NCBI RefSeq assembly: GCF_032854445.1
Contig: NC_088307.1
Location: 9,934,017-9,998,016, forward strand
From: Liolophura sinensis
Lineage: Eukaryota; Mollusca; Polyplacophora; Chitonida; Chitonidae
Direction of reading: 5' to 3'
Length of the DNA: 64,000 nucleotides
The notes under the pieces were generated by a model. The model was not told the DNA's origin. It saw only the letters and a program-made list of their open reading frames with translations, and searched no databases. This document shows, one piece after another, positions 46,223-58,200 of the stretch; position 1 is the first letter of the stretch, and each line of letters starts with the position of its first letter. Both the position numbers and the translations under genes were made by a program.

Positions 46223-49200
46223 GTGAGAAACTTAATATCAGCTTACAAAACCAGGCAGCACGGCTGGAGTGGTTAAGGTCGCTGTGAGTTCAAGTCCAGA
46301 TCATGCTGACTTCCTCTATGGCCACACAGGGATGATCTTCCAGCAACTTGCGGATGGTTAATGCTGACCTCCATCGTGTATGTGAAATATTCTTGAGTAC
46401 AGCTTAAAACACCAATCATTCAAATAAATTAAAAGCAGACTGCAGATAAACAATGAGTATGCACAAACGTCAAAATTAGCAGACGATCATGTGTCCCAGC
46501 CACGGTTAATCTCTTCAGATCGAGTGGTTTTAGCTGTCATAATTGCCCATGGGCATATGAAGTTTTCTGTCGGCAGCTCCTGGGGCAATTGGTCCGGAAA
46601 ATTAATTTTGAAATTGGCCCGAAAATTTAAATGTAATTTCAACCCTTAACGCAATTCATGTTTCAAAACAAAAAGTCTGTAAGAAGAGGAAAAAAATGAT
46701 CTGCATGCGCATGTACTGGTGATTGATTGCTTTTTGGCTGATCATGTGATATGTCCCCCTTTTTAGGATGACAAATGATATTTAAGCGCACACTGATTTG
46801 TTTATGTAAATACAAACTGTGCTCAGTAGAGTCATGGAGGGATCCCGTCCCAAGGAAAGCATTCACATCCTAAATCTTGTGAGGTGAACGTTAAAGGCAC
46901 TAAAGGGAGCTGGAGTTGAATCGAAGACCTCATGAATTCAGTGTTATGTATGTATTTCTCTACAGTGATACCATTAAGCTCACTTGATCAGTGATATACT
47001 GAAGTGAACAACTTGCATATTTTCAGGTCACCCACTGGCACAGTCCCCATTTTCATGCGTATTTCCCCACCAGTAACTCCTACCCCGCCATTTGTGCTGA
47101 CATTCTCTCTGACGCCATCGGCTGTATAGGATTTTCTTGGGTGAGTTGATTTTTTAACAGATGTATGTTTAAACCTCTACATCTGAACAGTAATCCATCT
47201 ATTATATCGTGTCATTTTTCACCAACTTATCAGCCTGCTGTAATAAGAGTGAGTGAGTGAGTGATTGGGGTTTAATGTGAGAGTTAACAATTTTTCAGTC
47301 ATGTGATGACGAAGAAATCCTTAGAGATCATGTAATGTGCCTCCATTCCTTGCAGGACGGATTTCCACCACTCTTTTATCTAGTGCCACTTTATTTATGG
47401 AAAATGCCCCAAACTGATAAAGGTGTATTGAAACTAGCAATTAAATTGAAAAGGGGCCTCTGTGGTGCAGTGGTTCGTCTGTTAGTACAGCTCAATGACC
47501 CAGGAGCTTCCCCCCAGTGCTGCTGTTCTGAGTTAAGTCCAGCTAATGCTGACTTCCTCTAAGGTTTTACTTGGGAAGACATGCCAGCAGTCTGGTCATG
47601 GGTTTCCCTTTATGGCATAAAACATCAATGAAATAAATAAATAAGTTGAACAACAATATGCTTACAAATAAAAAGTTAAGCTTTCATACAAATTTTTTTC
47701 ATTCGCAAACTTTTTAGAAAGCATCATTTTGAGTGGCATTTTGTACAAAAAAAAAAAAAATCTATGTGTAATCACAATGTCACAATTTAGGATCCACTTT
47801 TTCTAGATACAGAACTGTAAAAATGTACCATACCGAATGCTTGTATGCTTGAGAGTATGCTTGCGCAGATATATTGGGTTCGTGATCACTCATCTGGAGT
47901 GTTTCCATGGATTCTGCATGACTGTTTAGGGCAAGCATTAGTGTAGAGCAAAAGCATGGTTCTGTTTGTAATTGCACAGAACAAAGATTGTTACCTAGTT
48001 GCAGTGACAGATTGGCAGAATCATACAGGCACATGTTGTCGTCAGTTCATGTACTATGGAAATATGGTAGTGAAAGCTTTCACATGGACTGTTATAAGCA
48101 TGTTCACATGGATTATTGCAAGCACGTTCACATGGACTATTGCAAGCATGTTCACATGGACTATTGCAAGCATGTTCACATGGACTATTGCAATCACATT
48201 TACATGACTATTGCAACTGCATTCACATGGGTTATTGCAAGCACATTCACATCGTCTATTGCAAGCACATTCACATGGACTGTTACAAGCACGTTCACGT
48301 GGGCTTTTACAAGCACGTTCACATGGACTGTTACAAGCACGTTCACATGGGTTATTACAAGCACATTCACATGGACTATTACAAGCATGTTCATATGGGC
48401 TGTTAGAAGCACATTCACATGGACTGTTGCAAGCACATTCACATGGACTATTGCAAGCACATTCACATGGACTGTTGCAAGCACATTCACATGGACTATT
48501 GCAAGCACATTCACATGGACTATTGCAAGCACATTCACATAGACTATTGCAAGCACATTCACATGGGCTATTACAAGCATGTTCACATGGGCTGTTAGAA
48601 GCACATTCACATGGACTGTTGCAAGCACATTCACATGGACTATTGCAAGCACATTCACATGGACTGTTGCAAGCACATTCACATGGACTATTGCAAGCAC
48701 ATTCACATAGACTATTGCAAGCACATTCACATGGACTGTTGTAAGCACATTCACATGGGATATTACAAGCACATTCACATGGACTGTTGTAAGCACATTC
48801 ACATGGGCTATTACAAGCAATTTCACATGGACTGTTGTAGGCACATTCACATGGGCTATTACAAGCACATTCACATGGACTGTTGCAAGTACGTTCACAT
48901 GGGCTTTTACAAGCACGTTCACATGGACTGTTACAAGCACGTTCACATGGGTTATTACAAGCACATGCACATGGACTATTACAAGCATGTTCACTTGGGC
49001 TATTAGAAACACATTCACATATCTCTGCAAACACAGCACAATAGCCTTTATTAAAACAGTCTGTTAATATCAGTGTTTGTTTTGCAGGCAGCCAGTCCGG
49101 CATGTACAGAGCTGGAGGTAGTGATGATGGACTGGTTAGGGAAGCTTCTCAACCTGCCCTCTGAGTTCCTGTCGTCCTCAGGGGGGCCAGGTGGCGGAGT

Positions 49201-52200
49201 TATACAGGTGAGCGGGCGGAGCTGTGCAAGGAAATACACCCGAAACTGAAGTTTAGTAGGTGAAACTATGTGGCGTTGTCTTTGGAAGAGTTATGTGGAT
49301 GATTGAATCGTTTACTCTCCATTCAGTTAAACATCTTCTTGTCACCATGTGGCTTCTGTGTTACCGAACTGGTGATAATCCATACTTCTTCATTTCACTT
49401 CACGTCACTCGGTCACGGGGGCCTCCGTGGATCAGTTGGTTAGCGTGCTAGTGCAGCGTAATGACCCAAAAGCCTCTCACCAATGCGGTCGCTGTGAGTT
49501 CAAGTCCAGCTCATGCTGGCATCCTCTCCGGCCGTACGTGGGAAGGTCTGCCAGCAACGTGTGGATGGTTGTGGTTACATGTCACGTGTATTGAGGTTAT
49601 ATTGCTAAATAGTTCAAAAGGATAACAGCCAGCAGTATTACTTAAAAGAAATTTGGAAATTTTTTGCCAAAGTGATGTAGCTAGTTATAAACATTTTTAT
49701 CCATCCTTACAGGCTAAAATAATGTGTGTAAAAACTTGTTAAACTTAGGCGTTGTTAAAAATGTATTCACTGATCCTACAAAAAAACAGAGTCTTACTCT
49801 ATATTTCTTTAACATCCCACTTTTTTCATTAGTCAGGAAATAATAAAGAATCTCGTAGTTACCCTACCCTATTTTTCTGATAGGGTCAAATGATACCCAA
49901 TCAGTGATGTAACTTTAAACTTTCCCGATGGAGTTTTTTGGTTGCCCGCCATTGCAAGTGACTTGCGTCAGCATAAAAATAATCTGTGATCCGAAATGCA
50001 TATGTTGACAATCTTTTGCTTGATTGAATCTTTCGACTCCACTAGTAAAATATTTGTGTAAAATAACAAACTTCATTTTGGCCATGCACAGCTTTCAGAT
50101 GGGTGGATGAAATCAGAACAAGGCTTTTGCCCATTGGGCAGCGTGTCCTGTCCCACACACGGATGTATTTGTGATCATCAGTGTGTTTAGGCGTAGCTAT
50201 CTCCGTGCATCGACCAGAAGATTCAGTGGAGGTTGGTCGCCACATACTTAACATGGCAATGAAGAAGATTCAGTGGAGGTTGGTCGCCACGTACCTAACG
50301 TGGCAATGAAGAAGATTCAGTTGAGGTTGGTCGCCACGTACTTAACGTGGCAATGAAGAAGATTCAGTGGAGGTTGGTCGCCATGTACTTAACATGGCAA
50401 CAAAGAAGATTCAGTGAAGCGTTTTTCGACTAACAACTGGTTGAAAACAAATTCCAGTAGCCCTGCTATGTCTTCAACAGATAAAAATAAATTATATGAT
50501 AGCGCTAAATGTTCAAGACAGTTTGATGAGGGTTGGAAAGAAGAATGGGCTTGAATTGTTGCGCCAAGTTGAAAGATGAGCCGTGTAATCACACATAATC
50601 TTTGAGTGGATTCTGGCTTATAATTAAATAAAATAATTACATTTAATTATTTCCAAATTTCTTTCAGTAAATATGTTACTTACATGGTTTAGAAATTGTA
50701 TATTTGTTGGAATTCTTCCACCAATCAGAAAGATTTGCACCCATGTATTAGTAATTTAGTGGACTACAGTGGATGGTTAATAATTGAATACATCAAAAAT
50801 TTACATGAATGAATGGCACAACACAAACCTGAAGTCACTTTATCTTTTTTTTTAATCAAATCTGACAATAACATGCAAGATAAAAGTATACGATTGTGGA
50901 TTGAAACAGTTGTTGTTTTTAATCCAGTACAGTTTTAATATTAATGTTTGCAATAAATTGTAAGACATATAGTTTGTCGTGGGATGGCAAGTGAAAATGA
51001 GTTTGGGCAAGCACTTTTCATTGTCAGCTTACCCTGAGAGCAAGCAACCTAAAAAGTTAAGTTACACCACTGCCAGTATAGTTTAGGAATGACCTTAGAT
51101 ATTCATTTTCATGCGCACTATCCATGTTTCAGGGCATAGTCAGCAGGTACCCATGCAGTACCCAGTCTCATGTATATCCATGTTTTAGGGAAAACCCAGT
51201 AAGGCCACCCTGGCAACTTTATTGTCAGCATGTACTCACAAACTACCCATGTATATTTTCAGGGCAGTGGCAACATGTACCCACACTCTACCCATGTATA
51301 TCCATGTATCTGTGCACTGTCAGCACGCACCCATACACTAATCACCTATATCCATGTTCCAGGGCACAGCCCTTGGAGCATTACTGTCAGCACGTACCCA
51401 CACACTAATCACCTATATCCATGTTTCAGGGCACAGCCAGCGAGGCCACCGTTGTAACATTACTGTCAGCATGCACCCATGTACTAATCACCTATATCCA
51501 TGTTTCAGGGCACAGCCAGCGAGGCCACCCTTGTAGCATTACTGTCAGCATGCACCCATGTACTAATCACCTATATCCATGTTTCAGGGCACAGCCAGCG
51601 AGGCCACCCTTGTAGCATTACTGTCAGCACGCACCCACACACTAATCACCTATATCCATGTTTCAGGGCACAGCCAGCGAGGCCACCCTTGTAGCATTAC
51701 TGTCAGCACGCACCCACACACTAATCACCTATATCCATGTTTCAGGGCACAGCCAGCGAGGCCACCCTTGTAGCATTACTGTCAGCACGAACCCACACAC
51801 TAATCACCTATATCCATGTTTCAGGGTACAGCCAGCGAGGCCACCCTTGTGGCATTACTGTCAGCACGCACCCACACACTCCACCAGCTGAGGGATCGTC
51901 ACCCAGGGATTGATGATGGATCGCGCCTCGCCAAGCTTGTTGCCTACTGCTCTGACCAGGTAAAGGGCAGACAACTGTTGGAATGTATATAACATCAGCC
52001 GCATACTTTAATATAGTGAGATGGATTTTTTTTCCATTACCTTTCTGGTGGTAATGCAGTAATGACCAAAAATTTCAACCAAGAAAGAACATTTTTAGAT
52101 TTAAGTAAATGTTGTAAAATGTTACTTTCGGTAATGAAAGTTACATTTTTTTTGCTGGGATATCATCTTCCCTGCCAAACAAACCACCTTTCGGAAATCA

Positions 52201-55200
52201 GTAGAGCACTCAAGATCTTGCAAAATGAGCAACTTAGTCATGGGCAACATGTTAGGTCATTTCGTCTGTGTGTCTGTAAACAATTTGGCTTCAAATGCAA
52301 CTGCTGAAATTAGAGTTCTTAAATGTGATCACTAGTCAAGCAAAACACTCTGAAAAAAGAGAGCTGACATCGCTTCAAACGAGTTTTACCCCTTGTTTGT
52401 TTCATTGTTTTTTTTTATTTTATGGTGTCATTGTATTTGAAGAAGTGCTTCACTGTAGAGTGAAATATAATGGTCCAGGGGCCTCCGTGGTGCAGTTGGT
52501 TAGTGCGCTAGCACAGCGTATTGACCCAGGAGTCTCTCACTGTTGTGGTCGCTGTGAGTTCAAGTCCAGCTCATTCTGGCTTCCTTTCCGGTCGTAAGTG
52601 GGAAGGTCATCCAGCAACCTGCGGACGGTCGTGGGTTTCCCCCGGGCTCTGCCTGGTTTCCTCCCACCATAATGCTGGCCGCCGTCGTATAAGTGAAATA
52701 TTCTTGAGTACGGCGTAAAACACCAATTAAAAAAACAAATAAATAAATATAATGGTCCTGTGCATTTTTATTGATTATTGTAAGCTTTATAATAGAGGGG
52801 TTTTCGTTGTGACAACATCAAGGTGACATCCCTTTGTTCCACGAAGTTGTCACTTTATGCTATGGTAAGGCAAGTCAGTATATTTTAACATGCGCAGATA
52901 TATAAAGTAATATTAGTATTATCCATACTCAATGAATTTTGTTAACTAAAATATTTATTTTAGAGGATTTTCAAGGTAAGTCATGGAATTAAAGTTATGT
53001 TTTGGGGATAATTTTCATTATTGTATATACCTGCCCATGATAAAATGTGGTGATTTACCTGACCATGGACGAAAAGTGATAAAGTAGCGTACTATGACAC
53101 GGTTGGCAGATTTGTACCCCATGATTAAAGCTGTAAAAAATGAGATGCGTATTCCCTTTTGTTCCTGGGAGATGTGCATTATTAGTTACATGGTTACTCA
53201 GTGACAGGATACGGAAATATATGGTGAGGCATCAGCCTTGCCCAATATGAGGTTATTGACACCATATATTTCTGTATCCTATCACTGAGTGACCATGTAA
53301 TGATTTATCCCTACAAAGACCCTTTAATTCAGCACAAATGACCGATGTATAGACAGATCACTGCAAAGATGTAACCATTGCTTTCACAACCTATAATATA
53401 ACAAAGGGAGATAACCTAGTCTAAAGACATGTGACATCAGCTGCAGGGTACAGGAATATACACACACCCCCTGTGACCGATGCTGTCCAATGAAATGCAG
53501 AGTATTTTGATGCAGGATAATCATATATTCATGTTTTTTTTCCTAGTCCCATTCCTCAGTGGAGAGGGCTGGGATGATCGGCCTGGTGAAGATCCGAAAG
53601 CTAAAGAGTGACGAGCAGGGCAGTTTACATGGAGAGACACTGGAGAGTGCCGTACGGGAAGACAGAGCTAAGGGACTTGTGCCTTTCTTCGTAAGTATGG
53701 GTACTCTCTTTCCCATATAATCATCATATAGTTAATTACAACGCGAGAAAAAAGAAAAAGAGAAGGGGTGTTGTAATACCTTATGATCGATGTACGAGTC
53801 AGTGTGTACTTTGATTTCCCTTTGTTATCTCCTTTCATTATATTATAGCTGATAACCTGTGAGATGTGCTCTGATGGACAGCAGGTCTTTCCCACCTGAA
53901 ATAATATGAAGCTTAGCTGTGTTGTCCAGTGTGCATTCCTGCCTTTACAATGACAGTTTGTGGGTAAACTTTGTACCCTAGTTCCTCAACCTGTTAAGTT
54001 ATGAAAAAGCAACTTTCAGTGCTATTTGTGCATATTTTTGATTTGATTTTGGAGACAAAAATACATTTTTTGGATTGACCAATTTCAGGGCTTCACAGAA
54101 AGTATAATATTATCAGTCTGTGTAGAATAAGGCCTTTAGAATATGCTTAAATAAACGCTTTGCCAACATGCGAAAAGGTGGAAAAATTACCGTAATGTCA
54201 TACTCCTGTGTAACGAAGAGAGCAATGATCAATCTAGCTTGGGTTCAGCTCACCTTTTCATGCAAACAGGTACCCTATTAAACTGTTGTGGAATATTAAT
54301 TTAGGAATATAGGTATTAGGAAGAGTTAGGAATATCTTTGAACATTGCTGTGTAATCTTTCCGTCTGTCCGTTATCAAAAACGCTGGATAGAAACAACTA
54401 TTTCACTTTGTAGAGGAACCCATGAAAACATCTTGCTAAATTATACACCAGAGATATAAATATTGTACCATGCTATAACCACCTCAACCCTTAAACCCCA
54501 GAAAAATGTGGGTGCTGGTGGTTGGGTTGGAGCGGGAGGGGAGAGCTAGGGGTGGCAGAGGCCATTTGATGACAAAACCCAGGCCAAGGACAGAGAAAGA
54601 CATAATTCAGTTGAGGGCAAAACATGAGCGGATTCATCACAAATGAGGAAAAAGATAGGTCTAATATCCGTAACATCTGCTTATAGCACTATCCACTTTC
54701 ACAAAAACTTCATATCTCATTTTTTGTTTTTCTTTTAGCGTAATTGTCCAAAAAAAATTGCCTTTATATAGCGTTATGACATGTCACTTCCAAAATATGT
54801 TGGTATGACAAAGTTCTGTTAAAGTGGACAGTTTTATACAGTAAATTATTCGTATTATAACATCTGCCTTAACACTGTTACCTGTAATTTACCTGTCAGG
54901 TGTGCGCCACTCTAGGAACTACCCCATCATGTGCATTTGACAGACTCCTGGAGTTAGGGCCTGTATGTGAGTACATGTGTTAAGAAAGTTCAATCAGTCT
55001 GTATTTTATTCTTTTTGAAAAAAGTATGTATTTTCACTACAGTTGTAATCAACTCTTATAATAAGCAAGGTAAGCTTTTGAAACTCACAGATTTGTAGTA
55101 GACACTTTCAAGAAATGCATGTTATCTGCATTTTATACCTCAATTTTGTTTTTACTTACGGTCTTATATTTACTGGTGCTGGACTTTTGTACTGAAAATT

Positions 55201-58200
55201 TTTGTGTAATGAACAAGCAAGCAAGGGTAGCTTCTAAAATTCAGAGTTTGTAGTGGACACATTTAAAATGTGCACAGTGTCCTCATTTTGTATTCCAAAA
55301 CAATTTTGTCAGCAATATATAAACTTTTCAACCCTTTTTAAAAAAAAGAGCCCTATTGACTGGGGTGGGAGTTGGGGAGGAGTGGGAGGGTGGGGGGGGC
55401 TAGGCCTAAATGCTTGTTACAAGAAAACCATTAAACTTTTCAGTGTAATAACAAAATGACTTTAGGTGTATGATTTTTTGTTTTCAGGTGAGAGGGAAGG
55501 TATCTGGATGCATGTAGACGCTGCGTACGCTGGCAGTGCGTTTATCTGTCCTGAGTTTAGACCATTGCTGGATGGCGTGGAGGTATTTGCTACCTTGTGT
55601 TATTCTTACACTGTATGCTATATTGTGTGCTGATGTAGCAGACTCAGGAGTCACTGTGAGTTCAAATCTAGCTCATGCTGTCTTCCTCTCCAGTCGTATG
55701 TGGGAAGGTCTGTCAGCAACCTATGGATGGTTGTGGGTTTCCCCCCGGGCTCTGCCATGTTCCCTCCCACCATATCGCCATGATTGCTGGCAGCTGTTGT
55801 ATAAATGAAATATTCTTGAGTGTGGCATACAACATCAATCATGTAAATATATACAATATAAATGTCCCTTGTGGCTATTTAAACTGCTTTCTTTATAAAC
55901 GGCTGGCCTTTTGTGGAAGCAATCAGTAAACCATACACCATTCACAATGAGTTAATTTAATTTAATGCTTTATTTATTTATAAAGGATTGCCCACAGCCA
56001 GTGGCCACGAGGGGTTTTCCTCAACAAGATTAAGCCTTACAGATATTCGCAATAAAAAGTTATAATCGATTTCAAATTAAATGGTTAAACCTTAGTTTGG
56101 ATTAAATAAATATTATTGTCTACATAAGTAGATGTACCTGTATATAAATGCATACTAGCATATTAAGTAAAGTATAATACCATTTTTCGAACATCATTTG
56201 TATTAATGGCTGACTCTGTTGGTGGTCAGGAGGTAATTGTGGATGGTTTGAAATAATTCAGCAAGTCTTTTCTTAACAATTCCTGCCATCGGAACATGAG
56301 TCAGCTGTGACTTTTATCTTTTTGTTCATCCACATATTCAACAAGGTGCAACTGTTCCAATCTGTAATGCCACGCTGGCCCCAAATCATAATTCATATTT
56401 TTGTGTATCCACTTGTGTAGTTTTTCTCCTTTTTTTTTTTTTTTTTTTTTTTCAATCTTTTGATTTCTTATTTCTGTTTTCCAGTTCGCCATGTCATTTA
56501 ACTTCAACCCACACAAGTGGTTGTTGGTGAATTTTGACTGCTCAGCATTATGGTAGGTCTACTTGATAACTAGGATTAAAAGTTGTAGATAATTGTTACA
56601 AGCTTGTTCTAAACTCTTGTTGAAATTCTGACTGGAAACGTTGGTACATGTATGTATTCCCAAGATGATTTTCAATTTCCATTTTGAACAAACTTTGAAC
56701 ATTTCATTTGACTTAATAGTTGAGACTCTGGAATATGTTATTATTATTATTATATATTATTTTTAATTTAGAGCAGATTCTTACCTGTCCTCCAGCTTAT
56801 TTCCTAGCTTGGACAATTGTTAGATTTTTCGCGATAGCTCGCTGACCAACATTTAGTTATTTCTGCCAGGGTTTTGCACAGTTTTTGAATTTCCTGGAAA
56901 AACAGAATTCCGTTTCAAGGACTGCAAAGCTCTGGAGAAAAATAAAAACTCCCTGAAAAACCTTGAAAGTCCTTGAAAATGTAGATTTTGGATGGAAGGA
57001 ATTGTCTGTCATGTTTATCAATCTTTTTTTATCAATATGTGAGAAAACTGAATTCGTAGAGCTAACGTCTCAAAAAGACTTGTACATTAACTATTTATAT
57101 TATAGTATTAAAATATAGTTATAAAATTTGAAAAAGATATGATGTGACTTAATAGATTTTAGGAACTTTATTATTGATTTTGAACAGTAACTGGTGCAAA
57201 GACAAGGTAGATATTTTGTGTACCGGTAGGGTCATTATTTGAAGTGTGCAAAACTTTGACTGGAAGTTGTGCAAAACTTTAACTGGAAGTGTGCAAAACT
57301 TTGACTGGAAGGTGCAAAACTTTGACTGGAAGTGTGCAAATCAATTTCTTTTTGAAAATCTCTCGTATAGCCTCTTTAGAAACCTACATACAATCTTTCC
57401 TTGAAAACTGCATTTGATCCCGGAAAACTCCTGGGATATCGTTCATGTTACGAACTGTCTGACATGTTGTTGTTGTCTTCAGGGTGAAGGACAGCCGTCT
57501 CCTTTCAGAAGCCTTCAATGTGGACCCTCTGTACCTGAAACACGAAAACCAGGGCAAAGTTCCAGACTACAGAGTAAGTCATGCAATCTACGTGATGTAG
57601 AATGATCAAGTCATTCAGCTGTTACTTATGTTACTTATCTTCCTGGGCATTAATTGTCTTTTTGCCTACTTTTGAGATTATAAACAAATTCTTAATTATG
57701 AATAACCCACTTGATTTCTACCTTATAGAGGGGGGTCATTTTATTTTTCTTCATATTCATGGAGTTGTATAATGAATATATTTCGGCGTATAAAAGAAGC
57801 AAGTTTTGATGCAAGGTAAATGCATATAAACTTTTTGAAAAACTAAGTAATTTAATAGCACAGTCTATGACAGATAATAAACAAAATGGCTACTTTCAGA
57901 TTATCTGAACCATGTCAAACATGATATTTGTGAAACCCAATGAACCGTGCCGTTTTAGTAATATTTGTTTTTCACAAGTCTTCTTTTCGACGAGTAGGAA
58001 GATGTAATGTCACAGTCTGTTTCTTCATTGCATCAATGTAAATGAATGAAATGTGGGTTTTTTTTAACATCTCAAACTAAAGCACACATGCCTTGTCTCA
58101 GCCTATGTCCCACCCAGGGGGGATAACTCACATGTCAGCTAGAATCAGGGGAGATAAATCTCTTTCACTTACGCTGACCAAGCAAAGCAGTAGTCAAAAT

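Noticed and set aside
46013-46276. DDC first exon extending past 46222 to 46276
   Set aside because: Conserved DDC sequence stops at MPG, where a good gtgaga donor is found; the remaining frame runs into a SINE.
47956-49039. Several open frames on both strands of 83-279 codons in the 24-bp array
   Set aside because: The unit is a multiple of 3 with few stops, so open frames are expected by chance; they lie inside DDC intron 2. The longest is noted as a finding only.
51124-51824. Possible extra DDC exons (tandem exon duplication giving alternative exons)
   Set aside because: Copies carry only the first ~56 nt of exon 4 and have no 5' splice site, so they cannot be complete alternative exons; also 79 bp is out of frame.
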